Below, one piece after another: positions 22,076 through 33,727 of a DNA stretch of 64,000 nucleotides (its first letter is position 1; each line of letters opens with the position of its first letter). Position numbers and translations under genes: made by a program. The stretch is from Brachionus manjavacas (lineage: Eukaryota; Rotifera; Eurotatoria; Ploima; Brachionidae): contig JAHQIY010000001.1 of NCBI GenBank assembly GCA_019054805.1, forward strand, positions 8,322,501-8,386,500. The letters run 5' to 3'. The notes beneath the pieces are model-generated. The model was not told the DNA's origin. It made no database searches and was given only the letters and a program-made list of their open reading frames with translations.

Positions 22076-23034
22076 TTAGCTTTTTACATTTCATTTAATT
22101 ATAAAATTTCGTGGGAGTTATTCCTAAACTTTTTAATTAGTAAATTAAATGGAAAAATATTCTTTATTATTTTTTTATTTTTCTGTACCATCAGATTCTT
22201 AACTGATCTTTACGAATGATCTCCAAGAAAATTCTTAATCAAATGTATTAACAACTCTTGCTAAGAAATTATATCATTATTCATATTTTGTTTCCTGTTG
22301 TTTCTCCATTACAAATCCTTGTTGTCTAGGAGCCTAATGAAATACTTAGGACATAAATTAATCAATTTTTTCTTTACCTTTAGAAATCTTAAAAAAATTC
22401 GATCAAATCTTCCTCTAGATTCTTGTTTCCAAACTGGTCAAATTCAAAGCACCTTTTATTATTTTTTTAAAAATTAAACAAGTCAATTCACTTAACTTCA
22501 ATTTTTATTAAAAATATCAAAAATTCACTAGATAAATTACGTTAGCATTAAACGATATTTTTTCCGCTTTTGTTATCAGAAAAATAATAAGACAAATCGA
22601 ATAAAGAAACAATGTCAAATGTTTATTTAAAAAGTCACTAACAAAATGAAACTTTCACTTATTTGATTTAAAAAATTTATCAAAGTAATATGAATTAGCT
22701 TAATATTTTCCTGTTTTTATTAATAATTTAAACATAAAATACTTTAAAATTAAGAAAAATTTTGTTCAAATTTTTAAAATTCTAAAAATTTCTTAAAATT
22801 TTTTCTTTAAAATTTGACCTAACAGCTGTCGTAGAGTCTTATTAACTTGATTCAATATTTCTATTATCTTTAGTATATTTCATTTTAGAGAGCTATATTA
22901 AGAAAGCTATTGAAACTTAAAATTAAGTCATTCAAAAAAGTTGTGACAAGTGTAACACTAAAATTAAAAAATAATGAAGACTTTTTTTTTATTTTATTTT
23001 TTTTATTTAGTTTTGCAAAATTAAAAAATAAATA
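22076..23034. other. AT-rich intergenic DNA
   Basis: No gene, repeat or structured element recognised. Confidence 0.4.
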
Positions 23035-23085
23035 CACTAATTTATTTATTTATTGAATTAACGGCCATAAGGAGAAATAAAAGTA
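23035..23085 (-). mobile_element. LINE 3' tail only
   Basis: In reverse complement it reads TTCTCCTTATGGCCGTTAAT followed by TCAATAAATAAATAAA. This resembles the end of the LINE at 41335-42505 (CTCCTGATGGAGGTTAATTT then CAAACAAACAAA). A related tail is at 36501-36565. Short, so moderate confidence. Confidence 0.45.
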
Positions 23086-23966
23086 TAAAATGTTCAATTA
23101 TAAAAATAAAATAAATTTTACAAAAAAAAGAGATTAAAATAAAATATAAAAAATTTTAGTCAAGTTATGATTTAATTGAAGTGATTCTTTTTGATATTTT
23201 TTTATTGAAATTTTTTTGGTATTTTACTGGTAATGAGTCAAAATACGATCACAGCCATTAAAAATTTAAAACTCTAAGTTCAGTTTTTTATTTGGACTCC
23301 AGATTAAAAATTTTAGCTTATAATCAATTAAATTTAAAGGTTATGTTATTTGTGACAGAAATGATTAAAAAAAAAACTTGGATTAAAAATGTATTAATTG
23401 AATTTTAATGTACTATTTTATTTTTTTGCAAAATCGATATCAGGTGATTATTAATCATAAAAAACCTTAAAAATAAGAAAAATTCCAAAACTAAATAAAC
23501 TTCCAAAATTTTTGTAAATTTAATTTTGATTTGATTTCATAAAAAAATGAATCGTAATTTAAATTCTAAATTTAACAATTTATTTTTTCAAACTTTCTCT
23601 ATTGTTAGATTTTAAGTTTATGATTTTTAAGTTATCGGTAATTTTTTTGCTTATAAAAAACCATTGCAACTATTTATAAAGGTAAAGTCTAAATATTAGT
23701 AATTTTTAAAATTAAAAAATTTGATGTGTTACTTTACGAATGGCAAAGAAGAAAAGCTTAATTTTTTTGTCTAAATTTAATATGTGCATCAAATAAAGAA
23801 AAATTAATGCATTGTTTAAGTAAAAATATTCAAGTAAACCTCCAAAAATTAAAAATTTTTCATTCTTAATAGTTCCTATGGTGACTTTTAAAATACCTGA
23901 ATATTAAATTTCTTTCTTTTTTTTTAATTAAAGAAAAAAATTCATTTTATTTAGATAATTAAAGAA
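23086..23966. other. Upstream region of HMGB copy 2
   Basis: AT-rich. The last 35 bases or so (from about 23930, AATTAAAGAAAAAAATTCATTTT onwards) are identical to those before HMGB copy 1 and end in an acceptor-like TTTAG 12 bases before the ATG. The identity stops abruptly upstream of that. Confidence 0.5.
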
Positions 23967-24518
23967 ATGGATACAAAGACAAAAAAACCCAAGGGCCGCA
24001 TGTCAGCCTACACGTATTTTGTGCAGATGTGTCGCGAAGAGCACAGAAAAAAGCATCCAAATGAGAGCGTTAATTTTACTGAGTTTTCAAAAAAGTGTGC
24101 CGAGAGATGGAAGCAAATGAACGATCCAGAAAAGAAGCGTTTTGCCGACATGGCCGAGAAGGACAAAGTAAGATACGACAAAGAAATGGCGTCGTATGCC
24201 CCGCCGACTGAGGCTGGCGGCAGAAGAAAAAAGAAGAAGAAGGACCCTAATGCACCCAAGCGTCCTCTTTCAGCTTTCTTTTTGTTCTGTGCGGATGAAC
24301 GTCCCAATGTCAAGGCCCAGTATCCACAATATTCTGTCGGCGAAGCAGCCAAGGAGCTTGGCGAACGATGGAACAAAGTTTCGGCTGAATTGAAATCTCA
24401 TTACGAAGCAAAAGCTTCGCAAGAAAAGCAACGCTATGAAAGAGAATTGGAAGATTATAAAAATAAATCTTCTGTTAGTAATCCTGTTGAATGTGAAGAG
24501 GAAGAGGATGATGAATAA
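23967..24518 (+). CDS. HMGB-like protein, short form, copy 2
   Basis: 183 residues, with box A, basic linker, box B and an acidic tail (ECEEEEDDE), as in the copy at 19695. From about 35 bases before the ATG to the codons for KVSAELK the DNA is nearly identical to copy 1. Then it switches to a different sequence (SHYEAKASQEKQRYERELED) that resembles the copy at 33728 (RYEAKAAQEKQRYEREIED). The sharp switch suggests gene conversion rather than simple duplication. An AATAAA at about 24780 is a candidate polyadenylation signal. Function as expected for HMGB: non-specific DNA bending in the nucleus. Confidence 0.93.
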   Translation: MDTKTKKPKGRMSAYTYFVQMCREEHRKKHPNESVNFTEFSKKCAERWKQMNDPEKKRFADMAEKDKVRYDKEMASYAPPTEAGGRRKKKKKDPNAPKRPLSAFFLFCADERPNVKAQYPQYSVGEAAKELGERWNKVSAELKSHYEAKASQEKQRYERELEDYKNKSSVSNPVECEEEEDDE

Positions 24519-24713
24519 AATTTGTTCTTAGTAATAATGCTTATTCTTAGTAATAATAAATTGTTGAAATTTCTAATTTTGATAGGAAATTTCACATCCT
24601 ACTAAGAATTAAATGCTTATTTGTATATATCAACATGTTATAAATTGTAAATATCTCAGTGTATATTTTAGCACGCAAAGTAATGGTCCACTTAAATGGC
24701 ACCTTGTGTTTTT

Positions 24714-24747
24714 TTTAAATTTAAATTATCGATGATTTAAATTTAAA
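24714..24747. repeat. AT-only inverted repeat 3' of HMGB copy 2
   Basis: Arms TTTAAATTTAAAT and its complement, 13 bp each, with an 8-base loop TATCGATG. It could fold in the 3'UTR, but AT-only palindromes are frequent here. Confidence 0.4.
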
Positions 24748-25899
24748 CTTTTTTTGGCATTGAATTCATTTGTAATTTAAATAAACGTTCATTATATTTT
24801 TTCTTTAATTTTTTTACATGCATTGTAATTCAAGAATTTTAATTATTAAGATTAATTTTTTTAAACGTATTATATCATTTAATAGACAATCATTATATTA
24901 TTTAGTTTAAATTAAAAATTATATTTTAGATTTTAAATAGCAATTTAAAGAAAACAAAAATCTATTCTAATTAAATTTTAATAAAACAAAAAAATTTATT
25001 ATTATATAATTAAAAATTAATAAAATTAATTTAATTAAATAAAAAACGCAACATAATGTTTTACTTTATGTTTAATAAGAGATTTTTTCATCTGAATTGT
25101 TTTGTTTAATAAATTATTCTGCATTTTTTTTAATAAATTTTAATTATTTTGTAATTAAGTTATTTAAATAATTTATGCTTATTTGCATCCACATATCGGA
25201 TAATTATGAAAATTTCTAATTATTTATCAACAATTTTTATTCCAAATTATCTTTTTTAAAATTTCATTAAAAATTTATCTTTACAGAATGAAACTGTAGT
25301 CGTGTTAAATTTATCTATTTATGCAATTGATTTTATAATCAAATGTCATTTTAGATTATCAAATGAAATAAATATTTCTAGTGATTTTTGTTCAAGTGAA
25401 TGCTTAATTAATTAATGAAATTATATTACTAAATCTTATTTTATTACTTTTAATCTAAAATATTACGGACCATAGTAAACTGTATTCACAAAAATAGTAA
25501 ATTATACCACTATTTTAATAAACAACCACAAATTAAATTTCCAATCATAGATTCAGACCACTAATCTAGTTATATTACCAATAATTTTTATTTTGAACCA
25601 TATTTTGATTACAATAATTAAATAAAAAAAATTTGCAAAATAAAAAAAAAAAACTATTTTTATATTTATTATATTTAAAACAAAAAAATATTTTGTTTCA
25701 TTCAACTGCGTGTCACAAATTTAACATTTATTGAAATTTTTTAATCTTAAATTATTAAAATTAATTACAGCTGAACTGCTTGTTAGAATACCTAGATTCC
25801 ATTAAATTTTTTAATTCTTCTTTCCTTGATTTCTTTGACCATTTCATTTAAGTTTTCAAATGACTTGTGTAGATCGCAACTTATGATTCGTAAGTTATC

Positions 25900-26245
25900 G
25901 CTTTTTTTTTTTTATTGTGTAGCTGGTCGAGCCGCAAAGCAAAGATTCAGCAAAGTTAAAAAGTTTTAAATTATATTACAAAAAATTAAAAAAAAAAATG
26001 TTTAAGAATAGGATAGTATCGTTAAAAATTTAAAATAAGTTCAAAAATTAGATAAAACAGGAGTTTGAATAAGTGGATATAGTTGATCAATTATAAGATA
26101 ATGACCGCACAATGGAGTAGGATATGTTATATCTTTAGACTCAAAGTTGAGTTTAAACTCGTTCACATGTCGACAGGTTAGGGGAGCTTGCTTCTGGAGA
26201 CTTCTTCTAATTCTCGCCTAAATCAAACAAACTTTAAGATTTTTT
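25900..26245 (-). mobile_element. LINE 3' end, minus strand (unit 1)
   Basis: In minus-strand reading the C-terminal block and 3'UTR resemble those at 17005-17300: ACACAATGGAGTTGGATATT there, GCACAATGGAGTAGGATATG here on the plus strand. It ends in an A/T run at about 25900. Directly to its right the same kind of LINE continues on the opposite strand, the arrangement produced by twin priming (5' inversion). Confidence 0.6.
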
Positions 26246-27290
26246 GAAACTGACAAGGAGAAGGGGAATATTTTTGGGAAGATTCTAGAAGAGACTTTTA
26301 GCTCAAATAAATGTGACTCTCAAAAGTTTGAAACCGAGGTTGACAATACTGTTTATGAATTCACTAGCCAAAAAGGCAAATTCGACTTTTGAATCAATTA
26401 GTATTAATGAGTTACAAGAAGCTATAGAAGAAATCAAGGACTTCTCACCCCCAGGTCAAGATAGAATTTATAATTTGTTTCTAAAAAATATTCCGAACAA
26501 AACTCTAAATGACATCCTAACGCTTTTTAACCTGAGTCTCACAAAAGGAGAAGTCCCAAGAGCTTGGAAAACTGCTCACATCACAATAATTCCAAAAAAA
26601 TCAGGGCTTGACAGTAATCCCTCTAATTATCGCCCCATAAGTATTGCAAGTTGTTAAAGTCTTGGAACGTATAATTTTCAATAGGTTATATAAGTTTGTT
26701 GAAAGTAAGGGCATTATCTGCAACGAACAATCAGGGTTCCGCACACACAGGAGAACAGCAGATAATTTAATATTTCTTACGCAAAAAGCTATGGAATCCT
26801 TTAATAGAAAGCATTTGACCGAGTTTGGCACAATGACTTAATATTTAAACTTATTAAGCTAAACGTACAAAAATATATCATATCTTAGGTCATATCATTC
26901 TTAAGCTCAAGATTATTCAATATAAATGTTAATAATATACTTAGTGGTTCTTTCAAAATCAGTGCAGGGGTTTCTCAGGGATCTGTACTTAGCCCTTTGC
27001 TGTTCAACATATTTATTAATGACATTCCAAAAAAAGACAAGACTAACACCTGCTACTCCCTTCTAGTTGCAGATGACTTAGTGACATTTTTTATCTTTAA
27101 GAAAAAGGGTAATTTCGAATCACAAATAAATACTTGAGTGAATTAGAGCCATGGCTAACCAAATGGAAAATGAAAATTTCAGTCGAAAAATCCTCTTGTA
27201 TAATATTTTCAAAAAGCAGCACAATACCTAAACTCAAGATTAAATTCTTTAACAAAAATCTTCCCTACTCAAAATCCATCCATTAAATTC
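26246..27290 (+). mobile_element. LINE RT domain, plus strand (unit 1)
   Basis: Frames in order read PGQDRIYNLFLKNIPNKTLN, WKTAHITIIPKKSGLDSNPS, NYRPISIASC, then VLERIIFNRLYKFVESKGII, EQSGFRTHRRTADNLIFL, SAGVSQGSVLSPLLFNIFIN and VADDLVTFF. These are consecutive non-LTR reverse-transcriptase blocks, with A/VADD as the catalytic box. Several frameshifts make it a pseudogene. The ADD block matches the one at 46530 (FADDLITFF), so it is the same family as the fragments at 17005 and 45821. Confidence 0.85.
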
Positions 27291-27299
27291 GATAGAAGT

Positions 27300-28202
27300 T
27301 TCCAATCAAAATTTTGTTTTACAAAACCACGATCGCGAACATTTTAAACCAACACTTTAACTCCGTATTCGTTCAAGAGGATACAATCGATGGAATGCCA
27401 GTTTTCGCCTCAAGAACGCCTAACTCAATCTCCACAATTAAAGTAAGTACCTCTGACGTTATACTGATTCTTAGCCAACTAAACCCACATAAATCAATCG
27501 GTACGGACGGTATCCATCCTCACGTACTCAAAGAATGCGCCAACACGCTCACCATTCCCTTTACACGCATTTTTCAGCTCTCGTTAGACACTGGAAGTGT
27601 CCCAGACAAATGGAGAGAAGCCTTAATAACTCCAATCCTTAAGAAAGGCAACAACACCGACCCATCGAACTACAGGCCTATTTCACTGACATCAGTAGTG
27701 TGCAAAGTACTGGAAAAAATTGTTAAAAGAGAAAACATGTCGTTCTTGTCACAAAATAAGCTTATATTCGAAAATCAACATGGCTTCGTCAATAAAAAAG
27801 CATGCGTAACTAATCTTTTAGAAACAATGGACTACGCAACAAAAGCATCAGCCTCGAATCACCCGCTGGACATCTTGTTTCTCGATTTCGCCAAAGCTTT
27901 CGACACCGTACCACACGCTCGCCTCATACACAAGCTTGAATAATATGGCATCAAATCGAAACTCTTATGCTGGATACGCTCATTCCTACAAAACAGGAAG
28001 CAAAAAGTAATTCTAGGCGAACACGAATCAGATTGGTTACCGGTACTAAGCGGTGTACCTCAAGGATCTGTACTCGGCCCTACACTTTTCGTCATCTCTA
28101 TCAACGACATCAGTGATGGAATTACCAATCAAGCGAAAATGTACGCCGATGACACGAAAATTCTAGCCAAAATAGACCCGAGCCACTCTGAAAATAGCAC
28201 CA
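27300..28202 (+). mobile_element. CR1/L2-like LINE, truncated copy (unit 1)
   Basis: It reads FYKTTIANILNQHFNSVFVQ, NPHKSIGTDGIHPHVLKECA, YRPISLTSVVCKVLEKIVKR and LDILFLDFAKAFDTVPHARL, then an in-frame TAA at 27941-27943, then YGIKSKLLCWIRSFL, SGVPQGSVLGPTLF and MYADDTKIL. It is cut at 28202 by the duplication junction, so the C-terminal third is absent. The complete 3' part is found in unit 2. Confidence 0.9.
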
Positions 28203-29276
28203 ATAGTAATTCAAGAATTTTAATTATTAAGATTAATTTTTTTAAACGTATTATATCATTTAATAGACAATCATTATATTATTTAGTTTAAATTAAAAAT
28301 TATATTTTAGATTTTAAATAGCAATTTAAAGAAAACAAAAATCTATTCTAATTAAATTTTAATAAAACAAAAAAATTTATTATTATATAATTAAAAATTA
28401 ATAAAATTAATTTAATTAAATAAAAAACGCAACATAATGTTTTACTTTATGTTTAATAAGAGATTTTTTCATCTGAATTGTTTTGTTTAATAAATTATTC
28501 TGCATTTTTTTTAATAAATTTTAATTATTTTGTAATTAAGTTATTTAAATAATTTATGCTTATTTGCATCCACATATCGGATAATTATGAAAATTTCTAA
28601 TTATTTATCAACAATTTTTATTCCAAATTATCTTTTTTAAAATTTCATTAAAAATTTATCTTTACAGAATGAAACTGTAGTCGTGTTAAATTTATCTATT
28701 TATGCAATTGATTTTATAATCAAATGTCATTTTAGATTATCAAATGAAATAAATATTTCTAGTGATTTTTGTTCAAGTGAATGCTTAATTAATTAATGAA
28801 ATTATATTACTAAATCTTATTTTATTACTTTTAATCTAAAATATTACGGACCATAGTAAACTGTATTCACAAAAATAGTAAATTATACCACTATTTTAAT
28901 AAACAACCACAAATTAAATTTCCAATCATAGATTCAGACCACTAATCTAGTTATATTACCAATAATTTTTATTTTGAACCATATTTTGATAACAATAATT
29001 AAATAAAAAATTTGCAAAATAAAAAAAAACTATTTTTATATTTATTATATTTAAAACAAAAAAATATTTTGTTTCATTCAACTGCGTGTCACAAATTTAA
29101 CATTTATTGAAATTTTTTAATCTTAAATTATTAAAATTAATTACAGCTGAACTGCTTGTTAGAATACCTAGATTCCATTAAATTTTTTAATTCTTCTTTC
29201 CTTGATTTCTTTGACCATTTCATTTAAGTTTTCAAATGACTTGTGTAGATCGCAACTTATGATTCGTAAGTTATCG

Positions 29277-29612
29277 CTTTTTTTTTTTTATTGTGTAGCT
29301 GGTCGAGCCGCAAAGCAAAGATTCAGCAAAGTTAAAAAGTTTTAAATTATATTACAAAAATTAAAAAAAATGTTTAAGAATAGGATAGTATCGTTAAAAA
29401 TTTAAAATAAGTTCAAAAATTAGATAAAACAGGAGTTTGAATAAGTGGATATAGTTGATCAATTATAAGATAATGACCGCACAATGGAGTAGGATATGTT
29501 ATATCTTTAGACTCAAAGTTGAGTTTAAACTCGTTCACATGTCGACAGGTTAGGGAGCTTGCTTCTGGAGACTTCTTCTAATTCTCGCCTAAATCAAACA
29601 AACTTTAAGATT
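29277..29612 (-). mobile_element. LINE 3' end, minus strand (unit 2)
   Basis: Second copy of 25900-26245, differing in homopolymer lengths (for example GGGG to GGG near 29552). Confidence 0.6.
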
Positions 29613-30660
29613 TTTTGAAACTGACAAGGAGAAGGGGAATATTTTTGGGAAGATTCTAGAAGAGACTTTTAGCTCAAATAAATGTGACTCTCAAAAGTTT
29701 GAAACCGAGGTTGACAATACTGTTTATGAATTCACTAGCCAAAAAAGGCAAATTCGACTTTTGAATCAATTAGTATTAATGAGTTACAAGAAGCTATAGA
29801 AGAAATCAAGGACTTCTCACCCCCAGGTCAAGATAGAATTTATAATTTGTTTCTAAAAAATATTCCGAACAAAACTCTAAATGACATCCTAACGCTTTTT
29901 AACCTGAGTCTCACAAAAGGAGAAGTCCCAAGAGCTTGGAAAACTGCTCACATCACAATAATTCCAAAAAATCAGGGCTTGACAGTAATCCCTCTAATTA
30001 TCGCCCCATAAGTATTGCAAGTTGTTAAAGTCTTGGAACGTATAATTTTCAATAGGTTATATAAGTTTGTTGAAAGTAAGGGCATTATCTGCAACGAACA
30101 ATCAGGGTTCCGCACACACAGGAGAACAGCAGATAATTTAATATTTCTTACGCAAAAAGCTATGGAATCCTTTAATAGAAAGCATTTGACCGAGTTTGGC
30201 ACAATGACTTAATATTTAAACTTATTAAGCTAAACGTACAAAAATATATCATATCTTAGGTCATATCATTCTTAAGCTCAAGATTATTCAATATAAATGT
30301 TAATAATATACTTAGTGGTTCTTTCAAAATCAGTGCAGGGGTTTCTCAGGGATCTGTACTTAGCCCTTTGCTGTTCAACATATTTATTAATGACATTCCA
30401 AAAAAGACAAGACTAACACCTGCTACTCCCTTCTAGTTGCAGATGACTTAGTGACATTTTTTATCTTTAAGAAAAAGGGTAATTTCGAATCACAAATAAA
30501 TACTTGAGTGAATTAGAGCCATGGCTAACCAAATGGAAAATGAAAATTTCAGTCGAAAAATCCTCTTGTATAATATTTTCAAAAAGCAGCACAATACCTA
30601 AACTCAAGATTAAATTCTTTAACAAAAATCTTCCCTACTCAAAATCCATCCATTAAATTC
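29613..30660 (+). mobile_element. LINE RT domain, plus strand (unit 2)
   Basis: Second copy of 26246-27290. One extra A near 29745 and one fewer near 29970 break the reading frame that is open in unit 1 (26313-26657). Otherwise the content is the same. Confidence 0.85.
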
Positions 30661-30671
30661 GATAGAAGTTT

Positions 30672-32401
30672 CCAATCAAAATTTTGTTTTACAAAACCAC
30701 GATCGCGAACATTTTAAACCAACACTTTAACTCCGTATTCGTTCAAGAGGATACAATCGATGGAATGCCAGTTTTCGCCTCAAGAACGCCTAACTCAATC
30801 TCCACAATTAAAGTAAGTACCTCTGACGTTATACTGATTCTTAGCCAACTAAACCCACATAAATCAATCGGTACGGACGGTATCCATCCTCACGTACTCA
30901 AAGAATGCGCCAACACGCTCACCATTCCCTTTACACGCATTTTTCAGCTCTCGTTAGACACTGGAAGTGTCCCAGACAAATGGAGAGAAGCCTTAATAAC
31001 TCCAATCCTTAAGAAAGGCAACAACACCGACCCATCGAACTACAGGCCTATTTCACTGACATCAGTAGTGTGCAAAGTACTGGAAAAAATTGTTAAAAGA
31101 GAAAACATGTCGTTCTTGTCACAAAATAAGCTTATATTCGAAAATCAACATGGCTTCGTCAATAAAAAAGCATGCGTAACTAATCTTTTAGAAACAATGG
31201 ACTACGCAACAAAAGCATCAGCCTCGAATCACCCGCTGGACATCTTGTTTCTCGATTTCGCCAAAGCTTTCGACACCGTACCACACGCTCGCCTCATACA
31301 CAAGCTTGAATAATATGGCATCAAATCGAAACTCTTATGCTGGATACGCTCATTCCTACAAAACAGGAAGCAAAAAGTAATTCTAGGCGAACACGAATCA
31401 GATTGGTTACCGGTACTAAGCGGTGTACCTCAAGGATCTGTACTCGGCCCTACACTTTTCGTCATCTCTATCAACGACATCAGTGATGGAATTACCAATC
31501 AAGCGAAAATGTACGCCGATGACACGAAAATTCTAGCCAAAATAGACCCGAGCCACTCTGAAAATAGCACCACCAGTTTACAAAATGACATAAACACAAT
31601 CAACGACTGGTCAAACAAGTGCCTGATGAGATTAAACATATCGAAATGCAAAGTAATGCATATAGGCAAAAACAACCCAAAAGCAACCTACACAATTTCA
31701 GATCACAGCTCAAATACAAACATCAAAATAACTGAAATTACAAGCGAAAGAGACCTCGGAATTTTTATCTTTAATGATCTTAAGCCATCACACCAAGTCA
31801 GTAAAGCCGGTGCTAACGCAAACTTTATACTCAGCTCACTAAAGAATGCCTTTACGTTAAGAGACGCAAAACTCTGGAAAAAGCTTTACACATGTTATAT
31901 TAGACCGCACTTGGAATTTGCAAGCTCGGCCTGGAGTCCATACACCCAAAAAGACATAAAACTGCTAGAAAAAGTACAACACAGAGCCACGAAAACCATA
32001 CATGAATTCAAAAGCCTCAACTACGAAGATCGATTCAGCAAACTAGGGCTAACTACACTAATAATAAGGCGTATCCGCGTAGATATAATTCAGAAATTTA
32101 AGCTTGAATCAAATTTAGAGCACATAAACTGGTACGCAAAACCGCTATGCTCGGAGCCGCGACGGGGTCAAAGAGGACTTTTCAGGCGTGAAATAGTAAG
32201 ATGTTGTAATCCAAGGCACAATTTTTTCAATAGAAGAATTGCTAACTTTTGGAACGGCCTACCAGACGAAGTCATCAACTCAACTACAGTCAACTTATTC
32301 AAGAACAACCTCGACAAGCATCTCGCCACCGCTACAGGGCGTCATCTACTGTTGACGCGCTCCGCATGATCAATTTCATGCCGCGATTTTTTACTACTAC
32401 T
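30672..32401 (+). mobile_element. CR1/L2-like LINE, 5'-truncated, with intact 3' end
   Basis: From 30684 to the TGA ending at 32369 a single frame of 562 codons is broken by only one TAA (31311-31313). It holds RT blocks GTDGIHPHVLKECA, YRPISLTS, FLDFAKAFDTVPHA, SGVPQGSVLGP and MYADDTKIL (the YADD catalytic box, about 31512). The post-RT region follows, with GIFIFNDLKPSHQV, YIRPHLEFASSAWSPY and WNGLPDEVINSTTVNLFKNN. The endonuclease domain is missing. The 3'UTR is about 30 bases and ends in ACT repeats (about 32390-32401), as in CR1/L2-like elements. It is less AT-rich than its surroundings. Recent and nearly intact over the part that inserted. Confidence 0.92.
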
Positions 32402-33727
32402 ACTCCTACTAAATAGAATTACTAAACAATTCATAAATTATAAAGAAAAGAAGGTTTGTTCATGAGTCTCCCTTACTACTTTACACTCGAGTATGACCAA
32501 CATACACTCAATTTCTGATGAGCACACAACTTGAATAAAACACAACGCATTGACTGAATCTTACCGAGATCGATATAAGATCACATGTTAAAAGATCTTA
32601 TTAATTTCTTAATTAAATTTTGAATATCTTGAAAAAGAAAAACTAACATGATCTTAATAAAGTGTAACATGATCTTAGTGTGTTTGTCGTACTAGACTGT
32701 GCGGTGACACAATATTACATTTATTAATTTAATTTCTTAAGACCCTTTTCACCATGAAGTGAGTGAATCTATGATGTTATTATTCTTAGCTTTATGTATT
32801 ATTTTGATTGTAAATAAAAATTTATTTTTTTTTAAGAATATTTGAAGAATATTAATTAATTGTTATTAAAGTCAAAACTCAAATTATAACTTTTAATAAT
32901 CGAAAAAAATAAAATTTTATATTTTTGACCAACTTTTTACTCGCTATGATTCCAAAAAACCACTTAAATAGAATAAGATTTTTTTTGAAATAAAATACAC
33001 TGTTTTTTTTAAATATATATGAAAAATGTTTCATAATTCAAAAGTAACGGTCTTTTATTATTTTAGTGAATTAAAAATAAATTGGTTTTTAATTAATAAA
33101 ATGATATTATAAAGATCCTAGTATAAATTCACATATCTGACGGAACGCATAGTTTTTTAGTTAAATTTCTTTGTTTAAATTAATCTTTTTCCTTAGTATT
33201 GGGAATCAAAAGCATAATTAGTTTGGCTTACATTTTAATTATATTTCAATTTAGTTCTAGTGTAAATAACAGAAGATCATACAAAAAAACAAAAAAAAAT
33301 CTAAAAATAAAAATTTTTAGTTTAACTCTAAGATCTTGTCAATTTCTTAAAATCACTTATATTGTTACTATTTTAAGTAAATAAAACTTCTAGATCTAAG
33401 ATTAGAATTTAATAAGAAATTTGAAAACAAATTTTTAAATTTTAAATTTCAATCTAAGAATTTAAATAAATTTTTAAAGACAATTTTAAATTCACTTCAT
33501 TTCAAATTTTAAATACCTATTTGAAGAGAAAATAATTAATTGCAATGAGCATACATTTTGATCTTATTTTTGTATACAAAATTTTCTTCTCTTTAATAAT
33601 AGAAATGGTTTCAGAGCAATTCTTTATATTTTTGTAGTCTTTTTCTTAATTTTACTAAACTAAATTTAATGATAGCAAGATATTTAAGAAAATAAATTAT
33701 TTAAATTTATTTTAGAAAATTAAAGAA
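32402..33727. other. Intergenic DNA before HMGB copy 3
   Basis: TAACATGATCTTA occurs twice at about 32645-32680. The remainder is AT-rich with no gene. The last bases (TTTATTTTAG then a 12-base leader) form an acceptor-like site before the HMGB start. Confidence 0.4.

Larger units (their letters stand above)
24825..28202. repeat. Tandem duplication, unit 1 (3378 bp)
   Basis: The unit starts at GTAATTCAAGAATTTTAATT and ends in GAAAATAGCACCA inside a LINE ORF. Three extra bases (28203-28205) follow and then the second unit. Copies differ by one substitution that I could see (near 25610 / 28990) and several homopolymer length changes. The unit includes 1 kb of AT-rich DNA, a LINE with inverted parts, and the first part of a second LINE. 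Confidence 0.92.
28206..31572. repeat. Tandem duplication, unit 2 (3367 bp)
   Basis: Direct repeat of 24825-28202. Length differences are in runs such as AAAAAAA/AAAAAA and GGGG/GGG. After 31572 the LINE continues past the point where unit 1 was cut, so unit 2 is attached to the original right flank. Confidence 0.92.

Noticed and set aside
22037..22219. 60-codon plus-strand open frame
   Set aside because: Starts in the antisense of a SINE and continues in AT-rich DNA.
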